A stretch of DNA of 64,000 nt from Clostridia bacterium (GTDB taxonomy: Bacteria > Acidobacteriota > Terriglobia > Terriglobales > Acidobacteriaceae), in assembly GCA_035561135.1 (NCBI GenBank), contig DATMYA010000055.1:1-64000 (forward strand). The letters are read 5' to 3'. Of this stretch, positions 9,197 through 17,191 are shown piece by piece. Made by a program: the position numbers and the translations under genes. Position 1 is the stretch's first letter, and each line of letters starts with the position of its first letter. The notes beneath the pieces are model-generated. The model was not told the origin of the DNA and ran no database searches. It was given only the letters and a program-made list of their open reading frames with translations.

Positions 9197-10393
9197 ATGA
9201 GCACAGCACTAGTTTCCTGCGGCACACAAACGCACGGCATCCTTGTCGCGAGTTCAAATGAGTTTCTTCGGCGACGTATCATCGAGACGCTCAAGACTCG
9301 CCGATTGCCGGCGCAGGAAGCGTTAGGTGGCGCCGATGCGCTTGGCAAGCTGGAAACAACCCGCTGCCGGCTTCTCTTGCTGGATCATCACCTCGCAGAT
9401 CTGAATGCAACAGATGTTGTCGACGTGATCGAGGCGAAGTATCCGTGGACGGAAGTGGTATTGCTCGACCCAGACACTGGCCGTTTCTTGCTTCCTCCCA
9501 ACGCCGGTGACTCCCCCCGCATGTACGAGATCTTCTCGGCATTGCAATCGGCGGATGGACACGTACACACGTGTGCTTCGTCGCGCAGCGCTGAGCGTAT
9601 TGCAAAAATGGTGGAGCCACTCACCGGCATGGTTGGCACTTCCGAAGCTATGCAGCATCTGTCTCGCCTCGTGCGCCTGGTTGCGGAAAGAAACACGACG
9701 GTGCTGCTTACGGGTGAAACCGGTACTGGCAAGGAACTTGTTGCCCAGGGCATCCATGAACTGAGCGGCCGCGCGCAGCGGCCCATCGTTACGGTGAATT
9801 GTGCGGCCATTCCCGAGGCGCTGCTGGAAGCCGAACTCTTCGGCTACACGCGTGGCGCGTTCACAGGTGCCGTGCAGTCTCGCGTTGGACGCATCCATGC
9901 CGCACAAGGTGGCACGCTGTTTCTGGACGAGATAGGAGAACTGCCGCTGGGCTTGCAGGCTAAGCTCTTGCGATTTCTGGAAGAAGGCGAGGTGCAAAGG
10001 CTTGGCAGCTCCGACGTGTTTCGCGTCGCCGTGCGAGTAGTAGCGGCGACAAATGTGCAGGTCGAGCAGCGAGTTGCAGAAAAGCAATTCCGCGAAGACC
10101 TCTATTATCGTCTGGCTGTTTTCCCCATCGAAATTCCGCCACTACGCGAACGAGGCAATGATGTACTCACAATTGCCGAGCACTTCCTGCGCAAGTTCGC
10201 CACCACGCGCGCCACTCTCAGCGAAGACGCACGGCAGATGCTGACGCGTCATGCGTGGCCCGGCAATGTCCGCGAACTCAAGCATGTCATGGAGCGCGCC
10301 AGCATTCTCGCCGGAGATGCGGAAGAGATCACAACTGAGCACATTACGATTCGTGGCATGGGAGCGCGCGACCGCTCAAGACGCGTGAACTGA
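9197..10393 (+). CDS. Sigma-54 activator lacking a DNA-binding domain
   Basis: A 398-residue NtrC-family protein. A degenerate receiver-like domain spans about residues 10-120: Asp63 is kept in LLLLDHH but the acidic pair and conserved lysine are missing. The AAA+ domain follows, with Walker A GETGTGKE (173-180), the sigma-54-contacting GAFTGA loop (220-225), Walker B TLFLDEIGELP and the arginine-finger region. The protein stops about 20 residues after the AAA+ C-subdomain, so no Fis-type helix-turn-helix is present. HTH-less sigma-54 activators are known for flagellar control, for example FlgR of Helicobacter, and act from solution or through partners. It lies immediately upstream of the sigma-54 promoter of flgS-flgR and is a good candidate co-regulator of the flagellar genes. 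Confidence 0.85.
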   Translation: MSTALVSCGTQTHGILVASSNEFLRRRIIETLKTRRLPAQEALGGADALGKLETTRCRLLLLDHHLADLNATDVVDVIEAKYPWTEVVLLDPDTGRFLLPPNAGDSPRMYEIFSALQSADGHVHTCASSRSAERIAKMVEPLTGMVGTSEAMQHLSRLVRLVAERNTTVLLTGETGTGKELVAQGIHELSGRAQRPIVTVNCAAIPEALLEAELFGYTRGAFTGAVQSRVGRIHAAQGGTLFLDEIGELPLGLQAKLLRFLEEGEVQRLGSSDVFRVAVRVVAATNVQVEQRVAEKQFREDLYYRLAVFPIEIPPLRERGNDVLTIAEHFLRKFATTRATLSEDARQMLTRHAWPGNVRELKHVMERASILAGDAEEITTEHITIRGMGARDRSRRVN

Positions 10394-10428
10394 CCTGTAA
10401 GAGCTTTCTAACGTTCGGCATCTTCCGC

Positions 10429-10444
10429 TGGCACCAGGTTTGCA
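10429..10444 (+). promoter_or_regulatory. Sigma-54 promoter of the flgS-flgR-flgB operon
   Basis: TGGCAC (10429-10434), a 5-base spacer, then TTGCA (10440-10444) is an exact match to the sigma-54 -24/-12 consensus. Counting from the -12 GC, transcription should start near 10455, only three bases before the ATG of the kinase gene. Confidence 0.88.
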
Positions 10445-10457
10445 GGGTGATAGGCAT

Positions 10458-11378
10458 ATGTTGCCCAATAGCAATGCGACTGTGGATACAGCATCAGCCG
10501 TGCTCCGTGTTCCGATGGCGCGCAGCGCAGACTCGCACGGTGACGAAAGCAGACTCGCGTCGGCATTCGCATGGTTTAGCGAAACGGCGGGGTCGCTGGA
10601 AAGATCCTACGGACAACTTCAATCTGAGTTGGCCCGCTTGCGTCATGAACTGAAGAGCGCCCAGGGCGATCTGGAACGCGAGCGCGAACAGAAGCGCAAG
10701 TTGGAAGCCCTAGCTGAGATGTCAGCCGTTCTGGCGCACGAAATCCGGAACCCACTGGCAAGCCTCGAACTGTTCACTTCCCTGCTTGAGACCGCGCCTG
10801 AGTTGGGTAAAGAGAGTCACTCGTGGGTTCTTCAAATGCAAGGCGGCCTACGCACACTAAGCGCAACCGTCAATAACGTCCTCCACTTTCATAACGGACC
10901 ATCTGCACAGTGCGTCCCAACGCATTTGGACAATCTGTTGAGGATGACCGCCGAGTTCCTCCGTCCGGTTGCTTCGCAGTCGGGCGTCGAAATCGTATTT
11001 ACCGGAGGACTGGACGGTGCGCACGTGATTGCCGATCCACACCAACTACAACAAGTGCTACTCAACCTGTCGCTGAATGCTTTCCGTTACGCGGGAGTTG
11101 GCGGGCGATTGACGATCGTGACATCTACCACGAACTCCGCTCGCGGAAATTTCGCAAGAGTCGAGGTGCGCGACACTGGCTGCGGCATGACGCCCGAGAC
11201 TGCCGCGAACATCTTCGAACCTGGCTTCACGACAAGGCCGGGCAGCGCGGGGCTTGGGCTCGCCGTCTGCAATCGGATCATGCAGCGGCACGGTGGAACC
11301 ATCAAAGTGGAGAGCGAGCCCGGCAAGGGCACGACCTTCGTTCTCACCTTTCCGTTACAGGGCAAGGGCCAAGCATGA
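10458..11378 (+). CDS. flgS: Flagellar sensor histidine kinase (FlgS-like)
   Basis: A 306-residue soluble kinase. Residues about 45-85 form a charged coiled coil, followed by the H-box LAHEIRNPLAS (His94). The HATPase domain has N-box NLSLNAFRYAG, DTGCGM, and GLGLAVCNRIMQRHGG. No transmembrane segment is present, as in FlgS of epsilonproteobacteria, so it may sense the state of flagellar assembly. The ATG at 10458 is only 14 bases after the -12 box of an ideal sigma-54 promoter and has no Shine-Dalgarno; an in-frame ATG at residue 20 is an alternative. Its stop overlaps the start of the regulator gene (ATGA). The gene symbol rests on the kinase/activator pair directly preceding flgB. Confidence 0.85.
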   Translation: MLPNSNATVDTASAVLRVPMARSADSHGDESRLASAFAWFSETAGSLERSYGQLQSELARLRHELKSAQGDLEREREQKRKLEALAEMSAVLAHEIRNPLASLELFTSLLETAPELGKESHSWVLQMQGGLRTLSATVNNVLHFHNGPSAQCVPTHLDNLLRMTAEFLRPVASQSGVEIVFTGGLDGAHVIADPHQLQQVLLNLSLNAFRYAGVGGRLTIVTSTTNSARGNFARVEVRDTGCGMTPETAANIFEPGFTTRPGSAGLGLAVCNRIMQRHGGTIKVESEPGKGTTFVLTFPLQGKGQA

Positions 11379-12724
11379 CGACCGACGCGAATCGACAGGT
11401 TCTGGTGGTGGATGACGAAGCACCGATGAGGACGGCCCTGCAAGCTAGTTTCCGCCGGCATGGTTGGCGGGCAGAGACTGCGAGCGGCGTTGCCGAAGCG
11501 CGAGCGCAACTCGATCGCGCTTCGTTCGGCCTGGTCGTCACCGACGTGCGCATGTCGGATGGCAGCGGTCTGGAAGTGATGCGGCACGTGCGAAACAATT
11601 CACCTTCGACAGCAGTCATCGTGCTTACCGCGTTCGGAAATGTTCCAGGCGCTGTTGCCGCAATGCGCGACGGCGCTTGCGACTACCTGGTGAAACCGAT
11701 CTCCTTCGAGCAATTGCAGGCAGCGGTGGAGCGTGTCATGGCACGCGCCGGAGCGCAACCGCAAGTAATTCAACCGAGCTCCGCGCAATCGGAATTTCCT
11801 TGCATCATCGGCCATTCTCCGGCCTTGCTTCGTGCTCTGGAGCGGGCGCGGCAGGCGGCCTCGACCGACGCAGACGTACTGATTGAAGCTGAGAGTGGCA
11901 CCGGAAAGGAACTACTCGCCCGATTGATCCACGAAGCAAGCCCACGACGCGGACAACCATTTGTGGCTGTGAACTGTGCGGCCTTGCCCGAACCGTTGCT
12001 GGAAAGCGAACTCTTCGGTCACGTGCGAGGCGCGTTTACCGGCGCACTCGCAACGAAGCCGGGAAAATTCGAATTGGCGAACGGTGGGACGCTGCTGCTG
12101 GATGAGGTGGGTGAAATGCCACTCAGTCTGCAGCCAAAGTTGCTTCGCGTATTGCAGGAACGAGAGGTTGAAAGGCTGGGGGACACGCGCCCCGTCAAGG
12201 TTGACATACGAGTCATCGCTACGACGAATCGCTCGCTGGATGAACTGGTGCGCAACGGCGAGTTCCGCGCAGATCTCTACTACCGCCTGAACGTGATTCC
12301 CCTGTCCCTGCCACCGCTGCGCGAACGTCGCGAGGACATTGGCGAATTGGCTGAGTTTTTCGCGCGCAAGTACGCCGGCGAAAAACATATGCAGCTGTCG
12401 CATGATTTCGTGCGCGGCTTGCAGGAACATCCGTGGACGGGGAACGTTCGCGAGTTGGCAAATTTCATTCGGCGCGTAACCGCATTGTGTTCAGGAAACG
12501 AGATCGGAAGCGAGTTCCTTGAGTTTGGCCGCCAGGCCGAGAAGAGGGTCGCCGCGCTGGAACCAGGAGTTTCGCTGCGCGATCTGGAACGCAAGCTTCT
12601 GGAAGTGACGCTGGCGGCCACCGAGGGAAATCGCACGCGAGCCGCCGAAATGCTAGGCGTCAGCCTGCGAACCGTGCGCAACAAGATACGTGACTACGGG
12701 CTGCCACCGAGGAGGTTCGCATGA
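11375..12724 (+). CDS. flgR: NtrC-family flagellar response regulator (FlgR-like)
   Basis: A 449-residue sigma-54 activator. The receiver has VVDDE, Asp57 (VVTDVRMSDGSG) and Lys107 (LVKPIS). The AAA+ domain has Walker A ESGTGKE (about 173-179) and GAFTGA (219-224). The C-terminus carries a Fis-type helix-turn-helix (GNRTRAAEMLGVSLRTVRNKI). The frame is open far upstream, but the ATG at 11375 begins the receiver and overlaps the flgS stop. Its stop overlaps the flgB start (ATGA at 12721). FlgS should phosphorylate it so that it activates the sigma-54 promoters found before flgS, fliK and fliL. Because it sits behind a sigma-54 promoter itself, positive autoregulation is likely. Confidence 0.9.
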   Translation: MTTDANRQVLVVDDEAPMRTALQASFRRHGWRAETASGVAEARAQLDRASFGLVVTDVRMSDGSGLEVMRHVRNNSPSTAVIVLTAFGNVPGAVAAMRDGACDYLVKPISFEQLQAAVERVMARAGAQPQVIQPSSAQSEFPCIIGHSPALLRALERARQAASTDADVLIEAESGTGKELLARLIHEASPRRGQPFVAVNCAALPEPLLESELFGHVRGAFTGALATKPGKFELANGGTLLLDEVGEMPLSLQPKLLRVLQEREVERLGDTRPVKVDIRVIATTNRSLDELVRNGEFRADLYYRLNVIPLSLPPLRERREDIGELAEFFARKYAGEKHMQLSHDFVRGLQEHPWTGNVRELANFIRRVTALCSGNEIGSEFLEFGRQAEKRVAALEPGVSLRDLERKLLEVTLAATEGNRTRAAEMLGVSLRTVRNKIRDYGLPPRRFA

Positions 12725-13080
12725 ACGACGCATCAATGACGAGCACACCAATGATGCAGGTGCTATCAAAATTCCTGGACGTGACGGCGTACCGGCAGAC
12801 GCTCATCGCAGGCAACATGGCGAACGTCAACACGCCGGGCTATCGCACGCTGGACATTGATTTTCGCAACGAATTGCATCGCGCAATGGCGTCCGAAGAA
12901 GAGGTTTCGTCGTTTGCCAAGCCGGTAGCGGGCCTGATCGAGCGTCCGGACGGGAACAACGTTAGCCTGGATCGCGAGGGCCTCATGATGGCGCACAACC
13001 AACTACAGTTCCGCGCCGGCGTGGCCTTGCTGCGCAGCGAATTTCGTCGCGTGGCTTCGGCGATCAATGAGGGGAGATAA
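12721..13080 (+). CDS. flgB: Flagellar basal-body rod protein FlgB
   Basis: A 119-residue protein, slightly short for FlgB (about 130). The N-terminus has the rod-protein signature (YRQTLIAGNMANVNTPGYRTLDIDF), and the C-terminus (LQFRAGVALLRSEFRRVASAI) has the hydrophobic heptads shared by axial proteins. FlgB forms the proximal rod near the MS ring and is exported by the flagellar type III apparatus. It begins the structural part of the operon after flgR, overlapping it by four bases, and is followed three bases later by flgC. Confidence 0.95.
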   Translation: MNDASMTSTPMMQVLSKFLDVTAYRQTLIAGNMANVNTPGYRTLDIDFRNELHRAMASEEEVSSFAKPVAGLIERPDGNNVSLDREGLMMAHNQLQFRAGVALLRSEFRRVASAINEGR

Positions 13081-13083
13081 GCA

Positions 13084-13524
13084 ATGAACCTGTTCGGAGT
13101 TCTCGGAATCAGCGCCTCAGGCTTGCAGGCAGAGCGGCAGAGAGCGGAAGTGGTCGCCGCAAACCTGGCAAACGCGGAGACCACTCGCACGCCAGAGGGC
13201 GGACCGTACCGGCGTCGCCAGGTGATCTTCGCCGCTCAGGGCAAACCGCAGTTCGGGCCGAGGCTGGCAATGTCGACTCGCGAACTTTCAAGCGCGCGTG
13301 GCGTGGAGATCCGCGACGTGGTTGCCGATCCATCGATGCCCGGCGAGCGCTTCGATCCGTCGCATCCGGACGCGAACGAAAAGGGCTACGTTGCGTATCC
13401 CAACATCAACCCCGTCGCGGAGATGGTGGACTTGATGTCGGCGGTGCGCTCCTACCAGATGAACGCGGCGGCGGTAAACGCCTCCAAGCAGATGATTCAG
13501 CAATCGATCGAAATCCTTCGCTAA
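13084..13524 (+). CDS. flgC: Flagellar basal-body rod protein FlgC
   Basis: A 146-residue protein of normal length. It shows the N-terminal rod motif (ISASGLQAERQRAEVVAANLANAETTRT) and the conserved FlgC C-terminus (GYVAYPNINPVAEMVDLMSAVRSYQMN is the region, around residues 100-128). FlgC is part of the proximal rod with FlgB and FlgF. A GGGGAG stretch just before the start supports translation. It sits between flgB and fliE in the standard order. Confidence 0.96.
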   Translation: MNLFGVLGISASGLQAERQRAEVVAANLANAETTRTPEGGPYRRRQVIFAAQGKPQFGPRLAMSTRELSSARGVEIRDVVADPSMPGERFDPSHPDANEKGYVAYPNINPVAEMVDLMSAVRSYQMNAAAVNASKQMIQQSIEILR

Positions 13525-13532
13525 AGAAAGGC

Positions 13533-13844
13533 ATGACCGTGGTGATGAACACGATATCCGCAGTGCGCGTTCCGACCGAGATACAGGCACCAACAGCAGA
13601 CCGGACGAACACGGCAGGCAAGGCGTCCGGGTTTATGAGCACGCTCGAGGGAGCGATGCAGGACATCGAAAGGTTGCAATCTTCGGCGCAGGACAAAGTG
13701 ACAGCGCTACTCGATGGAAGTGGGCAGGACGTTCACAGCGCCATGATTGCCGTGGAACAGGCTGACCTCTCGTTCCAGTTGATGATGCAGGTGCGCAACA
13801 AGATCGTAAATGCATACCAGGAAGTTTCGCGGATGCAGTTCTGA
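13533..13844 (+). CDS. fliE: Flagellar hook-basal body protein FliE
   Basis: A 103-residue protein, the usual size of FliE. The C-terminal half (DVHSAMIAVEQADLSFQLMM, then VRNKIVNAYQEVSRMQF) is the diagnostic part. FliE links the MS ring to the rod and is exported first. AAAGAAAGG precedes the ATG at 13533; an in-frame ATG four codons later is possible. It is located between flgC and fliF as in most flagellar clusters. Confidence 0.93.
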   Translation: MTVVMNTISAVRVPTEIQAPTADRTNTAGKASGFMSTLEGAMQDIERLQSSAQDKVTALLDGSGQDVHSAMIAVEQADLSFQLMMQVRNKIVNAYQEVSRMQF

Positions 13845-13861
13845 GTAGGGACGACAACTAA

Positions 13862-15496
13862 GTGGACACCGGTAACAAATCCATGGGATCGGCGCTGGCG
13901 CAGTTGGGCGAGTTCGGAAAGAGCCTTTCCATGCGTCAGCGAATGCTTTTGGGCGGTGGCGCGGTCCTTGTCGGCCTGACGCTGTTCGTCTTCGTACGAC
14001 TAATCGGCAAGCCGGAGATGAAGCCTCTGTATTCGGGCATGAACCCTGCCGAAGCGCAGGCTCTGGGCGCACGGCTCGGCGAAAAGAACGTGCGATTCGA
14101 GATGTCGCCGGACGGAACTTCTGTGAGCGTTCCAGCGGACCAACTGGATGCGAGTCGACTGGAACTGGCGCAACAGGGGATGCCGCACAGCGGACGGCTC
14201 GGCTTCGAGCTTTTTGACAAGCCGAACTGGGGGGGCAGCGACTTCAGCGAGAAGGTCAACTATCAGCGTGCATTAGAAGGCGAACTGGAGCGCACGATAC
14301 AGACGATGAGTGATGTCGAGGCCGTGCGCGTCCATCTGGTCATGCCAGCCAGTTCCGTTTTTACCGAGCGCGAAAGAGAGGCCAAAGCGGCCGTCATCCT
14401 GAAGTTGCGGAGTGGACGGCTGCCAGAGACGTCGCAGCTGGGCATTGCGCGCCTGGTCGCAAGCAGCGTTGACAAGCTGAAAGCCGAAAACGTGACCGTC
14501 GTGGATGCCGACACGAATCGGCCTCTGAACGCGGAGGCGTTGGCAGGTGTATCGGCAGGGATGCAACTGGACGAGCAATTGGCAGCGCGGTTGGTGAAAA
14601 CGCTGGAACCTGTGGTGGGTGCGCAGCGTGTGCGGGCAAGCGTGAAACTGGAATACGACCTGAGCACGAGTGAAGAAAGCCAGGAGAGTTATGACCCGAG
14701 CAGCGCAGTGGCGCTGACAATGCAGCGTAGCGAAGAGAGGTCTGGCACCGGCACTACGAGCGGAGTCGCGGGCACGGCTAGCAATGTTCCGAGCGCGACC
14801 GGCACTGCCGCAAAGGTCGGCAACGATGAAGGAAGTCAATCCTCCAAGAGCGAGAGTGGCACATATGCCGTAAACAGGATTACGAAGCACACCATGTTGC
14901 CGGCCGGACGACTGAAGCGGATCGCGACGGCGCTACTGGTGGACGACATCGTCGAACTGAAAGATGAGAACGGCAAGCGCTCCGAGAATCGTCGCAAACG
15001 CACCAACGATGAGATGAAGCAGATCGAGGACTTGGCGAAGGCGGCAATCGGATTCGACGAGTCGCGTGGCGATGTTGTCTCGGTGCAAAACCTATCGTTC
15101 CAATCGATGCCGCTGGAAGTACCGCCTGCACCATCAGCTCATCAGAAGGTCAGAACAATATTGAACAACTGGTCGCCCGCCTTGCGTTACGCCTCATTGG
15201 CATCGCTGTTCCTGATGATGTACCTGCTCATGCTGAGGCCGTTGAAGAAACAGTTGATGACATCGTTCCGGGAACTACCCGCGCGCATGGCTGCCGCGAA
15301 AATCGCCGCGAAGACGGGTCAAGCTACGAACGTGATCAGCGCGGAAACGGACGGCGAACTGCTGGACACCTCCGCGCCCGCGGAGGTGAAGCGTGTTGCG
15401 GCATTAAAGCGTCAACTCACGGAAAGGGTGAAGGCCGAACCAGCTGCGACCAGCCGGCTTGTGCAAACTTGGATACGTGAAGGAGGTCTCGAGTGA
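13862..15496 (+). CDS. fliF: Flagellar MS-ring protein FliF
   Basis: A 544-residue inner-membrane protein. There is a transmembrane segment at about residues 27-47, the YscJ/FliF ring-building domain after it (LYSGMNPAEAQ, then SRLELAQQGMP and MPASSVF), a low-complexity Ser/Thr/Gly segment around 290-330, a second transmembrane segment near 445-460, and a C-terminal cytoplasmic tail that binds FliG. The GTG start at 13862 is chosen as the longest frame; an in-frame ATG lies at 13883. The end overlaps fliG by four bases. Confidence 0.96.
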   Translation: MDTGNKSMGSALAQLGEFGKSLSMRQRMLLGGGAVLVGLTLFVFVRLIGKPEMKPLYSGMNPAEAQALGARLGEKNVRFEMSPDGTSVSVPADQLDASRLELAQQGMPHSGRLGFELFDKPNWGGSDFSEKVNYQRALEGELERTIQTMSDVEAVRVHLVMPASSVFTEREREAKAAVILKLRSGRLPETSQLGIARLVASSVDKLKAENVTVVDADTNRPLNAEALAGVSAGMQLDEQLAARLVKTLEPVVGAQRVRASVKLEYDLSTSEESQESYDPSSAVALTMQRSEERSGTGTTSGVAGTASNVPSATGTAAKVGNDEGSQSSKSESGTYAVNRITKHTMLPAGRLKRIATALLVDDIVELKDENGKRSENRRKRTNDEMKQIEDLAKAAIGFDESRGDVVSVQNLSFQSMPLEVPPAPSAHQKVRTILNNWSPALRYASLASLFLMMYLLMLRPLKKQLMTSFRELPARMAAAKIAAKTGQATNVISAETDGELLDTSAPAEVKRVAALKRQLTERVKAEPAATSRLVQTWIREGGLE

Positions 15497-16512
15497 CCGC
15501 GCCGGCCGCGAGTCTGAAGGGAGCTCGTAAGGCGGCGATCCTGGTTGTGTTGCTGGGTGAAGAGGTAGCGTCCAATATTTATCGCAATCTTTCCGAGCGG
15601 GAGTTGCAGCGCATAACGCAGGAAGTGGCTGAGCTGGAATACGTCTCGCCGGAGATGGCGGAGCAGGTATTGGAAGAGTATTACAGGCTGACGCTGACGC
15701 AGGAGTATCTCACGCAGGGCGGCAGCGAATATGCGGCAAAGATCCTGGTAAAGGCCTTCGGGGAGGAGGGCGCACGGTCACTCCTCGAGCAGGTTGCGCG
15801 TGCGCAGGAACTCAGTGCCAGTAAACTCGATTCGCTTCAGAAGGCCGACCCGCAGCAGTTGGCGAAGTTCCTGGAGAGCGAACATCCGCAGACGATTGCT
15901 CTGATCCTGGCGCACCTTGATGCGAAGCAGGCCTCTTCCCTGCTGATGAAACTGCCGGAGCAGATACGCGCCGAGTCGGTGAAACGACTTGCGCAGTTGC
16001 GACAGTTCTCGCCGGAGATGGCGCAGAAAGTTTCGGTGGTCCTGCACAAGCGGCTTCAGAGTTTGGGCGAGCAGAGCCGCCGCACTTACGCAGGCTTCAA
16101 GGGCGTTGCCGACGTCCTGAACCGATTGGACCCATCGTCCGGAAAGATGATCCTGGAGATGATCGAGCGAGACGAGCCAAAGATTGCAATGAGCATTCGC
16201 AACCTGATGTTCACGTTTGACGATCTGCTCGGCGTCCCGGAAAGCGGCATTCGCGAAATACTGGCGCAACTCGACAAGAAGACTCTCGCAATGGGGCTGA
16301 AGGGAGCGCCAGAGCAGTTACGTAATCACATCTTCAAGTCCATGTCATCGCGTGCGGTGGAGATGTTGAAGGAAGACATGGAAGCGCTTGGGCCTGTGCG
16401 CTCGCGAGATGTTACGAAGTCGCAACAGGAAGCAGTCGCTGTTGCGCGCAAACTCGAATCAGAGGGCAAACTCGTGCTGAAAACCGAAGGAGAGGATGAG
16501 TACGTTGTCTGA
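15493..16512 (+). CDS. fliG: Flagellar motor switch protein FliG
   Basis: A 339-residue switch protein of normal length. It opens with the characteristic KGARKAAILVVLLGEEVAS. The middle domain contains the EHPQTIALILAHL motif and the C-terminal torque domain has MFTFDDLLGVPESGIREIL with charged residues that face MotA. FliG couples the MS ring to the C ring and transmits torque. It starts with GTG inside the fliF stop and overlaps fliH by 17 bases. Confidence 0.97.
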   Translation: MTAPAASLKGARKAAILVVLLGEEVASNIYRNLSERELQRITQEVAELEYVSPEMAEQVLEEYYRLTLTQEYLTQGGSEYAAKILVKAFGEEGARSLLEQVARAQELSASKLDSLQKADPQQLAKFLESEHPQTIALILAHLDAKQASSLLMKLPEQIRAESVKRLAQLRQFSPEMAQKVSVVLHKRLQSLGEQSRRTYAGFKGVADVLNRLDPSSGKMILEMIERDEPKIAMSIRNLMFTFDDLLGVPESGIREILAQLDKKTLAMGLKGAPEQLRNHIFKSMSSRAVEMLKEDMEALGPVRSRDVTKSQQEAVAVARKLESEGKLVLKTEGEDEYVV

Positions 16513-17191
16513 ATCAGCGTGGCAGGCAGCCGCGGCCGGAGTAATCGAATCTTTCGATTATCCCCGCGCCGGCAACAGAACACTGTCGGAAGCTCCGAAC
16601 GGCCAGTGGACGCCCCCAAGTATCGCCGTAACTCCGGACGACCCGACGGCGACCGAGCAAGCTGCGGAGAAGGAACGGCTCGCTCGCGAGGAAGGCATCC
16701 GTGAGGGAGAATTGCGAGCTCGAACGGCCTTTCAGGAAAGTCTTGCGGCGGAGCGGCAAGCCATAACAGACGCCGTGCAAGAGTTCGCAGAGGAACGCGC
16801 TGTCTATTACGACAAGGTAGAAGGAGAAGTCGTACAGTTCGCGCTTGCGATGGTTCGCAAAGTACTGGACCGCGAAGCGCAGGTGGATCCAATACTACTC
16901 GCCGGCGTTGTGCAGGCTGCGTTGCAGCGGTTCGAGAGCGGCACACGGGTGCTGTTGCGTGTGCACCCGTCGCAAGCTGCGGAATGGCGGGAGTTTTTCA
17001 CACGCCGCCCGGACGCTCGAGTTGCGCCCGAAGTTTTGGAGGATGGCGCGGTCAGCAGAGATCACTGCGTCCTGCAAACGCAAATGGGTTTTTCTGAGTT
17101 GAGCATTGAGGGTCGGCTACAGGAAATCGAGCGCGGCATCTTCGATGTGCTGGCGCAGCAACAACCGGCAGCGGCGCAGGTACTGCAGTGA
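16496..17191 (+). CDS. fliH: Flagellar export-apparatus protein FliH
   Basis: A 231-residue FliH/HrpE-family protein. A variable N-terminus is followed by a helical, glutamate- and arginine-rich region (residues about 60-120) that includes a GIREGE segment typical of FliH. The C-terminal domain (QFALAMVRKVLDREAQVDP) is similar to the ATP-synthase b/delta stalk. FliH is the stator of the FliI ATPase. AAGGAGAGG directly precedes the ATG, within the 3' end of fliG. It overlaps fliI by four bases. Confidence 0.9.
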   Translation: MSTLSESAWQAAAAGVIESFDYPRAGNRTLSEAPNGQWTPPSIAVTPDDPTATEQAAEKERLAREEGIREGELRARTAFQESLAAERQAITDAVQEFAEERAVYYDKVEGEVVQFALAMVRKVLDREAQVDPILLAGVVQAALQRFESGTRVLLRVHPSQAAEWREFFTRRPDARVAPEVLEDGAVSRDHCVLQTQMGFSELSIEGRLQEIERGIFDVLAQQQPAAAQVLQ

